From positions 2,170,001 to 2,234,000 of the forward strand of contig NZ_CP091788.1 in the NCBI RefSeq assembly GCF_022024055.1: a stretch of 64,000 bases of DNA. The letters run 5' to 3'. Below the pieces are notes generated by a model. That model was not told where the DNA came from, did no database searches, and was given only the letters and a program-made list of their open reading frames with translations. Positions 9,581 to 17,691 of the stretch are shown here, piece by piece. The DNA comes from Prevotella sp. E2-28. Its GTDB lineage: Bacteria; Bacteroidota; Bacteroidia; Bacteroidales; Bacteroidaceae. Every line of letters begins with the position of its first letter. The stretch's first letter is position 1. The position numbers were made by a program, and so were the translations under genes.

Positions 9581-10579
9581 TTAGATTTCGTATTTACACT
9601 TTTCACCAAGTACTTTCTGCATGACCTTATATAGAGCATTGCTCATTTCCTTCCAGTCTCCAATACCTGCATCATTGAAACAGGCAACACCTATGTCGCC
9701 TCGTAATAGGTCTTCACCCATCTTATCATAGTCACTGCTAATACAGAAGTACTTGTTTGGATGCCTGCCATCAAAATTCTTGCCTGACAGACACATTTCA
9801 TAAGTGTATAGATATTGATTGATGTTCTTGTCTTCACGGAACGTAGTACAGCTCTCACGCATTTCGTCACCATGTTTCGAGACAGTCTCATTAAGAACAC
9901 TTAGGAGCATTGGCGCATAAGAATGGCCGTCACGTAGAACTATGTCATCAGCAAACTCTACACCATTGTCCTTTGCCGCTATATTCAGAGCATGTTTAAT
10001 TGTGTGCAGGAACTCACCTATAATAGGCTGTTTACGCTCCTTGCAGCGCGTAACAGGTTTTCCGTCAACAAAGAATTTATCTGCTGCAAGAGGCGACATT
10101 GCAATCATGTCATCATTGCAGTAAATAAATGTCTCGCTCAGGCCCTCGATATTATGCAGCCACATTTCAATAGTAGAACTATTGAATGTTGGCAGAATCT
10201 CTTCTGGCATAATATCTTTATGTAGTACAATATGAACTTTCTCTTTATTAATCCAGAACGGAATCTGGCCTTCGTCTGCAAGTATCAAGTGAATCTTACG
10301 GACGAAAGGCATGAACTTTGCGACACCACGAAAGAAGTAACGCTCCAAATCCCAAGAACGTACACGTTCGTCGATACTGCACTTACGGCCATATTTCCTA
10401 CAGGCTTCACGATACTTTACAAGCCACCCGTCACCATAAGGAAACACCATAGGGACAACAATATCAATACCATCCTCGCCAGTCTTAACCTCTTGCTTCT
10501 CGACAACAGGCAGCTCTTGCTGTATCTCCTTTTTTGACACTCTCTTATTTGGAGTGGTCGTATCTTTTCTTTTTACCAT
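9581..10579 (-). CDS. Stealth-family sugar-phosphate transferase inside the tail operon
   Basis: A 332-residue protein with the conserved regions of Stealth proteins. CR1 is around residues 36-60 (DGIDIVVPMV, then GDGWLVKYREA). CR2 is at about 72-185 (RYFFRGVAKFMPFVRKIHLI, then LPTFNSSTIEMWLHNIEGLS and FIYCNDDM). CR3-like sequence follows at about 190-280. The family includes capsular hexose-1-phosphate transferases and human GlcNAc-1-phosphotransferase, which move sugar-1-phosphate from a nucleotide sugar to a glycan or protein. It is a cytosolic-type protein with no signal peptide. It is co-directional with tail genes, 5 bases from the chaperone and 85 from the major tail protein, so it is expressed with virion genes. 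Decoration of a tail or capsid protein is an inference; a host-surface target is also possible. Confidence 0.8.
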   Translation of the reverse strand: MVKRKDTTTPNKRVSKKEIQQELPVVEKQEVKTGEDGIDIVVPMVFPYGDGWLVKYREACRKYGRKCSIDERVRSWDLERYFFRGVAKFMPFVRKIHLILADEGQIPFWINKEKVHIVLHKDIMPEEILPTFNSSTIEMWLHNIEGLSETFIYCNDDMIAMSPLAADKFFVDGKPVTRCKERKQPIIGEFLHTIKHALNIAAKDNGVEFADDIVLRDGHSYAPMLLSVLNETVSKHGDEMRESCTTFREDKNINQYLYTYEMCLSGKNFDGRHPNKYFCISSDYDKMGEDLLRGDIGVACFNDAGIGDWKEMSNALYKVMQKVLGEKCKYEI

Positions 10580-10664
10580 ATTGATTATATTTGAGTGTTA
10601 TTCCAACGTAAAGGGGCGAAGCGGAATAGCCGCCCGCCCCTTGGTATCATTTGCAGTTCTGGTA

Positions 10665-11258
10665 TTAAGCATTGGCTTCTCCAGAACCAGAGCCTTCCGC
10701 AGAACCCTTCTCCAAGAAGAGAATATCGGGGTTTACACCATCAGACTCGATAGAGCCGTTGAAATCCAGCGCAAACACACCCTTCGCATCTTGGTCGAGC
10801 ACGGGCTTTGCCCACAGTGTTACGTTGGTAAGCACCAACAGCTTGGTCTTGTTCTCGTTGACAAAGATAAATGTGCCATCAATCTTCTTCTGCTGCAAAA
10901 CAAGGCCAGTGCCAGTGTATGCATCCTCACCGACGGTAACATTCAGACCCTTCTTGACTGCACCCTCACCGTAGGCCATTTCGAGCACGTCGGTATGCTT
11001 GGTGGGAATACGGAACGACAACTCAATGTCGCCTGCCTCAGAACTAGTCACCCAGTCACCAGGAAGACCAATAACCTTATAGTGGTCGATTGTTGGGTCG
11101 CCCTGCTCCAAATTGATTGAATCAACCTTTACAGGCAGGTCGTAGTCTGGAGAAATAGCCAGAGCCTTGGTCAGGTCTGACAAATCCAACTCAGTTGCCT
11201 GATACCACAAAGCGGAAAGGCCGCTGAACACGTCTTTAAGCTGTTTCTTTGTTTTCAT
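10665..11258 (-). CDS. major tail (tube) protein
   Basis: A 197-residue protein in the standard major-tail position, between the connector genes and the tail chaperones. It has an acidic beta-rich composition, a middle part such as IELSFRIPTKHTDVLEMAYG, and a Gly/Ser/Glu-rich tail (EKGSAEGSGSGEANA) like the disordered or surface end of tube proteins. The leader TTAACAGGATAACATT precedes the ATG and recurs before the capsid and scaffold genes, in keeping with strong late expression. Confidence 0.75.
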   Translation of the reverse strand: MKTKKQLKDVFSGLSALWYQATELDLSDLTKALAISPDYDLPVKVDSINLEQGDPTIDHYKVIGLPGDWVTSSEAGDIELSFRIPTKHTDVLEMAYGEGAVKKGLNVTVGEDAYTGTGLVLQQKKIDGTFIFVNENKTKLLVLTNVTLWAKPVLDQDAKGVFALDFNGSIESDGVNPDILFLEKGSAEGSGSGEANA

Positions 11259-11295
11259 AATGTTATCCTGTTAAAAAGTTAATAAAATACGTTAA

Positions 11296-11712
11296 TTAAA
11301 TCATTGTAGTCATTTTGCCTTGTACGCGTGAATAATGATACCCATTTCCATCGCTCGAAGCATTTATCACAACTCGCGGCCTCGTAATCTTAATACCAAC
11401 CGTCTTATCGACAATAGGAAAGAGACTCTTTATGCCACTTCTGAGCTGCTTCATCTTATTTGTGTCTAGCAGCTTTGGGTCGTTGGCCGACTTCTTGTCT
11501 GCGACGTAAATCTCAAACACGACAGTCTCGTCCAGCCACCAATCATCATCCTCACCAATCGTTTTGTTGCTCTCGGAATAAGGAAGGGAAACAACAACGA
11601 ACTCCGTCAGCTTATCCATAGTGGCATTGGGCCTCTCCTGTGGAAAGACCTTTGAGCAGACCTTCTTGGCCTCGTTGCCCATCACTTTAAGAATATCCTC
11701 TGGTTCTATCAT
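11296..11712 (-). CDS. tail completion / terminator protein (gpU-like position)
   Basis: A 138-residue protein directly before the major tail gene, beginning MIEPEDILKVMGNEAKK. It ends in a beta-rich part containing IKITRPRVVIN. Its size and its place after the HK97 gp10-like gene match the tail terminator of siphoviruses. No motif proves this. The leader contains GGATAACA as in other structural genes, and the start is 3 bases from the upstream stop. Confidence 0.55.
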   Translation of the reverse strand: MIEPEDILKVMGNEAKKVCSKVFPQERPNATMDKLTEFVVVSLPYSESNKTIGEDDDWWLDETVVFEIYVADKKSANDPKLLDTNKMKQLRSGIKSLFPIVDKTVGIKITRPRVVINASSDGNGYHYSRVQGKMTTMI

Positions 11713-11714
11713 TG

Positions 11715-12260
11715 TTATCCAAGATTGAATTGTGAAATAATGCCTCCGTAATTCTCTATGTCATCTGCAAGTCTTAAAAGAACCTGCGTGCCACCTACCT
11801 TGTCTGCGTAGTCTACAACTGATACGACCCTGAAAGAAAAACCTTTCTTCTTCGTTGGCGGGTAACGCTTGAGCCATCTAATGACCTCTACGTTCGCAAA
11901 GAACCTGTGCGTTCCAGTCGGTGCAGTAAAGGTGTTGAACTGCGTCCTTCCGTCGTAGCGCGGCCTCCACTTCTTGAAAGTATCGCCCTGTGCAAGAGTA
12001 ACCTGTGTCGGTGATTCGCCCTCGATGTCGTTCGTTGTACCGACTGCGACGAAGTTCCCGTCTTTGTAGAGAGCAATACCGAAAGAGTTTATGAAGTTAC
12101 CAGTCATTGACGATTTCTTCAACTTCTTCATTTCCTGTTCGGCATAATCATGCATTATGTCTACGAGGAAGGGTATTGACTTTATCATGTTCTCTTGGGC
12201 GCGCTTCTCAATACGCTCATGCAGATTATTGAAAAATCCTTTGATGTCTTGACGTGCCAT
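11715..12260 (-). CDS. HK97 gp10-like head-tail connector protein
   Basis: A 181-residue basic protein with an amphipathic N-terminal helix region (residues 1-50), then SSMTGNFINSFGIALY and a C-terminal beta part. The size, the SGNL-like Ser/Thr-Gly-Asn-hydrophobic turn followed by ALY, and the gene order (before the tail terminator) resemble gp10-type neck proteins. It starts at 12260, 3 bases after the preceding gene. Confidence 0.55.
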   Translation of the reverse strand: MARQDIKGFFNNLHERIEKRAQENMIKSIPFLVDIMHDYAEQEMKKLKKSSMTGNFINSFGIALYKDGNFVAVGTTNDIEGESPTQVTLAQGDTFKKWRPRYDGRTQFNTFTAPTGTHRFFANVEVIRWLKRYPPTKKKGFSFRVVSVVDYADKVGGTQVLLRLADDIENYGGIISQFNLG

Positions 12261-12263
12261 AGA

Positions 12264-12671
12264 CTACTCCATATTGAAGTTTCGGTTCATTTCGCCATAT
12301 ACCACAGAGCGGTTGTTGTCAGGCTCGAAGTCCTTTACCTCCCACTCTTCCGTAACAGCACCCTTTGTGACATACACGATGTCGCCACTCATGGGAACGA
12401 GCGTGCTCCACTCATTGAAGCGGACAGGAATGCTGGCCTTACGCTTGTTGGTGTCAACCTTTTTATCTCCAGTCGTGGTTGTCTCAGTATAACTACGTCC
12501 AACTCCTTCATAAACAACAATCTCGCCTGTATCAGCCACCTCATCGGTTTCATTGTTCGAACCCGCCAAGTCAACAATGTTATCATCATCGTCGAGCCAA
12601 TCCTTACCAACCTTTCGGACAATACGAAGGTAGTGCGGGTAGCGAGGGTTATTTATTTCGGTCTTTCTCAT
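12264..12671 (-). CDS. head closure / stopper-like protein
   Basis: A 135-residue protein (MRKTEINNPRYPHYLRIVRK) in the connector cluster. The central part is acidic and Thr-rich, and the C-terminal half (SIPVRFNEWSTLVPMSGDIV) has the compact beta-barrel look of stopper proteins. The assignment is by order: major capsid, adaptor, stopper, gp10-like, terminator, tail tube. The preceding gene ends 2 bases away, so the two are probably translationally coupled. Confidence 0.5.
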   Translation of the reverse strand: MRKTEINNPRYPHYLRIVRKVGKDWLDDDDNIVDLAGSNNETDEVADTGEIVVYEGVGRSYTETTTTGDKKVDTNKRKASIPVRFNEWSTLVPMSGDIVYVTKGAVTEEWEVKDFEPDNNRSVVYGEMNRNFNME

Positions 12672-12673
12672 AG

Positions 12674-13123
12674 CTACTGAATTTCACGCGGAATCGGATT
12701 CCCGTCCATATCACGATACGCAGGCATGATGCCAGCGGAATGCATACGGACTTTTCTTTTTCCGAACACACTTTCTGGCTCAAGTTCTTTGTAGATTTTG
12801 TTGGCTTCATCCATTAACAACTTTTTGTCGTCTTTTGATAGTGTATAGCCACCATCTGAATGACTCCATCCATTGTCACTGTCAGAGGTATTATTTACCT
12901 TGCTAGGGCCAAGCAATATCCACTTATACAGGTCGGCTTTCAGTAATCTAATGTCTACATTTTCCTCGTTTGAGGTGTATTCATCATATTCTGTCAGATA
13001 CTCTACGCCACGACATGCGCAAACATAGTTAACAGCACTACTCGGAACGGTAAAGTTTACACAGTCGAAGAGCCAGTCCCCGACCGTATAAACTTTATGA
13101 GTATCATTAGCGACTATTGACAT
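12674..13123 (-). CDS. head-tail adaptor-like protein
   Basis: A 149-residue protein directly after the major capsid gene. ATG at 13123 is preferred; a GTG at 13132 in frame gives three more residues. It contains FTVPSSAVNYVCACRGVEYL and a helical middle (KADLYKWILL), with a C-terminal extension of about 40 residues that is Met- and Arg-rich. The adaptor role comes from position only. Confidence 0.5.
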   Translation of the reverse strand: MSIVANDTHKVYTVGDWLFDCVNFTVPSSAVNYVCACRGVEYLTEYDEYTSNEENVDIRLLKADLYKWILLGPSKVNNTSDSDNGWSHSDGGYTLSKDDKKLLMDEANKIYKELEPESVFGKRKVRMHSAGIMPAYRDMDGNPIPREIQ

Positions 13124-13140
13124 AATGGCCACAGTACTGA

Positions 13141-14367
13141 TTAGTTACTACCACTGCCGCTTGTGCTACCACCACCTGCTGCCGACACGACAGTAGAGAT
13201 AAACATCCACTGTGGTACGCTTGGTACACAAATCTGAGCAAACTCACCCTCGATATACACAGAATGAGTCTTTGGGTTAGCACGCTGAGTAAGCAACAGA
13301 CGGCCACCATTGTAGTACGCAACCTTGTCTGCATCGTAGCCGATAGACAGGGGCTGTACGCCCTGAATATCACCAATTTTACCCATTGGGATAAATGCGA
13401 TGTTGTTGGCATCGAAGTTATCGATACGGGTAGTGATAATGTCGGGGTCGCCATCAGCGTTAGTGCCAGGAGCGTCAACGAATGCATAGGTGTCACGAAC
13501 CACAATCTCGTCAACCTTGATGATTGATTTGATAGCGGCCTTGAAAGCTTCATCGCCCTTATCCTGAATAGCGGCAAGACGTGTAGACTCGTCGGTAGTC
13601 GTGGGATAGAAGAAGATTGCCAGACGCTTACGAACTGCGCTGTGAGTCAACAAATCGTCAAACAAGTCCTGAGACAGCTCAAGCTTCAACTTGCCTGCAT
13701 AGTGCTTTGTACGACGAATCCACTTCACGCGTTTCTTCATGTACTCCAGAGGGTCAGACTTCTTACCTTCCTTGGTGCGCTCTGCGTCAGTCCACCACGC
13801 ATTCTCACCTGTCAGTGTGTCGTAGTGGTCAAGAGCAATACCAAAGTCGATGTTAATACCCTGCAAACCGCGGGGGTTGTTTACAGAAGTCAGGCAGAAC
13901 TTACCCTTAGACACAACCTGATTACGGATGTGCGTCAGAGCGTTGTTAAACATCTGGATAAGACCGTCAGTACCCTCATCATTCAGTCCCATGAAGATGT
14001 CCTCCATTTCGGGAGTCAGAGCCAAGTTGCCATAACGCTGAATGAGCTGCAACTGCTCGTTGATGATGGTACGATTGAACTTGTAGTAACGTTTTGCCGT
14101 TGGGATGCTACCAGTCTTGCCAGACAACTCGCGAAGAGCAGCCTCATAGCCTGGACTCTCAGGGTCTACCCATGCGGGCAGAGCTGCTGCGCCTGTGCTC
14201 GCAATGAGCTGCGCAAAGGTGTAATTCATTGACGTGGGGGCGAACTCGAAGCCATCAATGATAAGGCCATTGTACTTCTCTTCGTACTTGTCAACCCACT
14301 GCTGCCAAGTCAGACCTCCCAAGCCATTGTCAAACACCGTAAACATTCCTGCTGGATTGGTATTCAT
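13141..14367 (-). CDS. major capsid protein
   Basis: A 408-residue protein downstream of scaffold and small head protein genes and upstream of connector genes, the place of the major capsid. The N-terminal 100 residues are helical; the central and C-terminal parts carry long beta segments (VDEIVVRDTYAFVDAPG, then NNIAFIPMGKIGDIQG) and a final IYIEGEFAQICVP, consistent with an HK97-type fold with a spine helix and a P-domain. A Gly/Ser-rich tail ends the protein. The leader carries CAGGATAACATT right before the ATG. Confidence 0.8.
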   Translation of the reverse strand: MNTNPAGMFTVFDNGLGGLTWQQWVDKYEEKYNGLIIDGFEFAPTSMNYTFAQLIASTGAAALPAWVDPESPGYEAALRELSGKTGSIPTAKRYYKFNRTIINEQLQLIQRYGNLALTPEMEDIFMGLNDEGTDGLIQMFNNALTHIRNQVVSKGKFCLTSVNNPRGLQGINIDFGIALDHYDTLTGENAWWTDAERTKEGKKSDPLEYMKKRVKWIRRTKHYAGKLKLELSQDLFDDLLTHSAVRKRLAIFFYPTTTDESTRLAAIQDKGDEAFKAAIKSIIKVDEIVVRDTYAFVDAPGTNADGDPDIITTRIDNFDANNIAFIPMGKIGDIQGVQPLSIGYDADKVAYYNGGRLLLTQRANPKTHSVYIEGEFAQICVPSVPQWMFISTVVSAAGGGSTSGSGSN

Positions 14368-14409
14368 AATGTTATCCTGTTTTTTTGTTGTTAATTACTT
14401 GTGTCTCTA

Positions 14410-14832
14410 TTAAGACACGAACTTAATCTCGCTCAGTGCGGCAATGTCCTTGACCTTTGCAAGTACACCTGCATCTACCATGTAGCTGTACATTTCACCT
14501 GCATAGATGACAGTAGCAGTGCCTACGGTATCACCAGACTCAATGTTAATGTCATAGAGAGTAGCACCGTTGATACCAAGGGTTGCAATGCTACCTGCTG
14601 CCAGAATCTGAGCCTTAGTATAGCACGTCACCTTCTTGCCACCTTCGTTGCCTGCATCCTCCCACTTACAGAAGGTACCTGCTGGAATCTTGCCGACACC
14701 GTTTGAAACCCAGTCGGTTAGATTTGCCACGACACCACCTGCGGGGAACTGGTCTTTCACCTCACGCCAAACCTTACGGGCATGGCCTGCGCGGACGGAC
14801 TTACTGCCGAATGTATTACCCATACTTCCCAT
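14410..14832 (-). CDS. small head protein, capsid decoration or head-fibre-like
   Basis: A 140-residue protein between scaffold and major capsid genes. It has a basic N-terminus (GSKSVRAGHARKVWREVKDQ) followed by Gly/Val/Ala-rich beta sequence (LTDWVSNGVGKIPAGT, then ATLGINGATLYDINIESG). Small beta-rich proteins in this slot often decorate the capsid; phage head-fibre proteins of Bacteroidetes phages have a similar look. Confidence in phage origin is high, in exact role low. Confidence 0.5.
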   Translation of the reverse strand: MGSMGNTFGSKSVRAGHARKVWREVKDQFPAGGVVANLTDWVSNGVGKIPAGTFCKWEDAGNEGGKKVTCYTKAQILAAGSIATLGINGATLYDINIESGDTVGTATVIYAGEMYSYMVDAGVLAKVKDIAALSEIKFVS

Positions 14833-14980
14833 AGTTGAAAATCTTTTTGGTTAATAAATGTTACCCTTACTCACAATCTTCGACAGATACATTGCTTCGT
14901 GATTTACCATTTTACTGGCCTGCCTCACTCCAATGCACGGGGTCTTCACGACTGATTACGCTTCCTATTACCCTTTCTGT

Positions 14981-15664
14981 CTATTTTGCCCAACCTTCCT
15001 TCGCTGCCTTACGCTTGAAGAATCGGTCAGCGGCACTTTCGCCTTTGCTCCCTACAGAGCTGCCGAAACGTGGCTTTGAGGTGGATTCCTTTCCAAGACC
15101 TGCTTCTTTTAGGTTCTTGGTGTACTCACGTTCCAACGTCTTTACGAGGTCTCCAATCTTCACCTTCTGCCCATCTTCTGTTTCTGGAATCTCCAAGTCA
15201 CGGATGGTCTGGCGGAAAATGTAGTTGTTCACCTCAAGGCCTGCATCTTTAAATTTGGCCCTAAAGCCCTTCTCTACGTCTGCAAAGATTGCGTCATTCG
15301 CATCCTTCTCTGCTTTCTGTTTCTGGGCTGTCTCCATCCTCTCGACGCGTTCAAGAAGTTTTTGTAATTCAGACTTGTTTTCGTCATCCTTACCGCCCTT
15401 CTCGTTTGGCTTCGGTGGCTGAGTTGTCGGATGCTTCTTTTTCCAGTCATTGATTTGTCTGCCAGCGTCGCTTGCAACATTTCCGTTCAGACGAAGCAGT
15501 CGTGTTGCCAGTCTCTTCGCAAACGCATCATCAACCTGTGAATCTTCGGTAATTCCTTCTAGAGCTTCGTCCAACTCTGCGTTGATGGTCTCTTCACTGA
15601 GTACAGTAAGCTGTGATTCACCAAACTGTGCCTCAACTAATGGTCTAAGTGATTCTCTGTCCAT
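14981..15664 (-). CDS. capsid scaffold protein
   Basis: A 227-residue, strongly charged protein with a Pro/Lys-rich linker (residues 77-95) and a long predicted coiled coil (about 95-135, LQKLLERVERMETAQKQKAE), ending in a basic patch (RFFKRKAAKEGWAK). This make-up and the position before the capsid genes are typical of scaffold proteins, whose basic C-terminus binds the capsid subunit. Its leader has CAGGATAACGTTAT. Confidence 0.7.
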   Translation of the reverse strand: MDRESLRPLVEAQFGESQLTVLSEETINAELDEALEGITEDSQVDDAFAKRLATRLLRLNGNVASDAGRQINDWKKKHPTTQPPKPNEKGGKDDENKSELQKLLERVERMETAQKQKAEKDANDAIFADVEKGFRAKFKDAGLEVNNYIFRQTIRDLEIPETEDGQKVKIGDLVKTLEREYTKNLKEAGLGKESTSKPRFGSSVGSKGESAADRFFKRKAAKEGWAK

Positions 15665-15717
15665 TTTGTAAAAAAAGTTTTATAACGTTATCCTGAAAAG
15701 CAATCATTTTGCCTTTG

Positions 15718-15790
15718 TAGCGGAAGGTGAACTCGAATCACCGACCTCTAGGTTATGAACCTAGCGAGCTACCAACTGCTCCATTCCGCG
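15718..15790 (-). tRNA. tRNA-Met(CAT), phage-borne
   Basis: Cloverleaf with anticodon arm CTAGG-TTCATAA-CCTAG, T arm GGTGA-TTCGAGT-TCACC and D stem GAGC/GCTC. In the standard register the acceptor pairs CGCGGAA with TTCCGCT, leaving the first pair C1-T72 mismatched, a property otherwise known from initiator tRNAs; the anticodon stem has two rather than three G-C pairs at its loop end. CCA is not encoded. It is transcribed from the leftward promoter at 15969-16000 together with tRNA-Ala and the head genes. Confidence 0.9.
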
Positions 15791-15799
15791 ATATTCCTG

Positions 15800-15874
15800 T
15801 GGAGTAAGGTGGGGTTCGAACCCACGACCCTCTGCTTGCAAAACAGATGCTCTAGCCAACTGAGCTACATCCCC
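15800..15874 (-). tRNA. tRNA-Ala(TGC)-like, acceptor stem degenerate
   Basis: The anticodon arm TCTGT-TTTGCAA-GCAGA, D arm and T arm (GTGGG-TTCGAAC-CCCAC) are intact. The acceptor 5' strand GGGGATG is that of an ordinary alanine tRNA, but the 3' strand reads CTTACTC instead of a fully complementary CATCCCC, giving two mismatches and one wobble in seven pairs. It may be functional with a weak stem, edited, or decaying. Confidence 0.75.
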
Positions 15875-15968
15875 AGATGCCCCACGCTTGGGGCGAAAGT
15901 AAAACCGTGTTTCGTTAAAAAGAGTTCTTTAAAATACCAACTTGTGAATAAATATACGTTTCTCTGTG

Positions 15969-16018
15969 CAAAAATATGAATATTTTTTGCATAAACCAAA
16001 TATTTTTCCGTATTTTTG
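15969..16018. promoter_or_regulatory. interlocked divergent promoters for head/tail and packaging operons
   Basis: Rightward: TTTG 15986-15989, 21 bases, TATTTTTG 16011-16018, 25 bases before the large terminase ATG. Leftward: TTTG (16000-15997), 20 bases, TATTTTTG (15976-15969), leading into tRNA-Ala, tRNA-Met and the head genes. The -33 elements lie inside each other's spacer, so both promoters occupy one 50-base segment and should compete for RNA polymerase. Confidence 0.75.
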
Positions 16019-16043
16019 CAAAGAAATTGCAATTTTATTCATT

Positions 16044-17672
16044 ATGGAGGTGTTTTCAGGGTTAAAAATGCCGAACGGAGAGCCAGTTTACACTCAAGAG
16101 TTCGCAGAATCTGTCCGAGCAGAAAGAAATCCGCATAGAATTATCGCACAACTCGGAGGACAGGAGAATCTATTGTCTTCTCCTGCGGACATTATTATAG
16201 GTGGTGGCTGTCGTGGCGGTTCCAAATCATACTCGCTGCTTCTCGAAGCCGTCAAAGACTGTATGAACAAAAACTTCCGTGCTGTAATTCTACGTAACGA
16301 AAAACCAGACCTTGAAGACTTGGAAGAAGTTTCGAATGAAGTATTTGGGCAGTACGGAATCTACAACAAGTCTAAAAATGATATGACTTGGAACTTCACA
16401 GCTGGCGGATTCCTTAAATTCAGCTACTACGAGGGAGATTGGGAGTCATTTAAGAAGAGGTTCCAAGGTAAACAGTTTGCGTTTATTGGCATAGATGAGA
16501 TTACGCATTGTCCGTACAGAAAATTCAAGTATCTTATTACTGATAACCGTAACGCGTATCACATACGTACGCGATTTTGGGGTACATGCAACCCAGACCC
16601 AGATTCTTGGGTTGCAACATTCTTGTTTAATGGCGGCTGGTTAGACCCCGAAACAGGATTCCCGATTCCTGAAATGGATGGCGTTATTCGCTATTGTTAC
16701 ATGCCGAGCAACGAAGTCAATGAAATCGTATGGGGCGATTCTCGCGAAGAGGTGTTCGAGAAGTGTAAGGACGACATTATGAAGCATTGGAAACCTGAGT
16801 ATGCTTCTTGTGGAACTCCAGCAGAAGTCTGCGTTAAGTCCGTTTGCTTTGTGGAGGCGAAATTAGCAGATAACAAGAAGCTGATAGAGTCAGACCCAGG
16901 TTACATCGGAAATTTGATGAACCAAGATGAAGAGCAACAGTCGCGAGACCTTGACGGAAACTGGAAGTTCCGTTCCGCAGGCGATGACCTGATAAAGATG
17001 GATGATATGATGAACTTCTACGACAACTCATATCAAGACAGAGAAGACGATACGCTGTACGCAACTGGAGACGTAGCCCTGCAAGGAGGTGATAATGCCG
17101 TACTATGGCTATGGAGAGGAAACCACCTCATAGATGTATATGTATGCCGCTTTGACTCTAGGACGTATGTCGATGTTGTTAAGGCAAAGTTAGCAGAATG
17201 GGGCGTTGAGGAGGAAAATTTTGCATACGACTATCAAGGTATCGGACAAATTCTTGAGGGACACTTCCCGAATGCAGTAAAATTCATAAACCAAGCTGCA
17301 CCTATCGCACTGGACAAGAAACAGGAAGAAGGTATCAAGAAACTCTATAAGGACTTGAAATCACAATGTGCTGTAATGCTCTATAAGCAGTTCCGCGACA
17401 ACGAGCTATCTATTGACTCTCATTTGCTTGATAGGACATTTGATGGCCACGGCTATGGAAAGACTAAGCTCAGAGATATTCTGATGAAGGAACGTAAATG
17501 CATTCGCCGTACAAAGGACTCTGAGGGTAAGGCGTTCCAAATCATTAACAAGGCAGATATGAAGAAGATTATCGGACACTCACCTGACTTCTTCGAGTCT
17601 CTAATGTTTAGGAATATTTTCCGTTTGCGAGTTAAAAGACACAGAAAAGCAAAGAATACATGGTGTATATAA
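16044..17672 (+). CDS. terL: terminase large subunit
   Basis: A 542-residue packaging motor. The Walker A-type P-loop GGGCRGGSKS is at residues 53-62, the Walker B region FAFIGIDEIT at about 147-156, and the RNase H-like nuclease starts around residue 337 (ATGDVALQGGDNAV) with conserved acidic residues. It translocates DNA into the prohead and cuts the concatemer. ATG at 16044 is chosen because it follows the promoter; an in-frame upstream start at 15966 would lie inside the promoter. The portal gene follows after 19 bases. Confidence 0.92.
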   Translation: MEVFSGLKMPNGEPVYTQEFAESVRAERNPHRIIAQLGGQENLLSSPADIIIGGGCRGGSKSYSLLLEAVKDCMNKNFRAVILRNEKPDLEDLEEVSNEVFGQYGIYNKSKNDMTWNFTAGGFLKFSYYEGDWESFKKRFQGKQFAFIGIDEITHCPYRKFKYLITDNRNAYHIRTRFWGTCNPDPDSWVATFLFNGGWLDPETGFPIPEMDGVIRYCYMPSNEVNEIVWGDSREEVFEKCKDDIMKHWKPEYASCGTPAEVCVKSVCFVEAKLADNKKLIESDPGYIGNLMNQDEEQQSRDLDGNWKFRSAGDDLIKMDDMMNFYDNSYQDREDDTLYATGDVALQGGDNAVLWLWRGNHLIDVYVCRFDSRTYVDVVKAKLAEWGVEEENFAYDYQGIGQILEGHFPNAVKFINQAAPIALDKKQEEGIKKLYKDLKSQCAVMLYKQFRDNELSIDSHLLDRTFDGHGYGKTKLRDILMKERKCIRRTKDSEGKAFQIINKADMKKIIGHSPDFFESLMFRNIFRLRVKRHRKAKNTWCI

Positions 17673-17691
17673 TTTTTTAAGGTAAAAAGAT

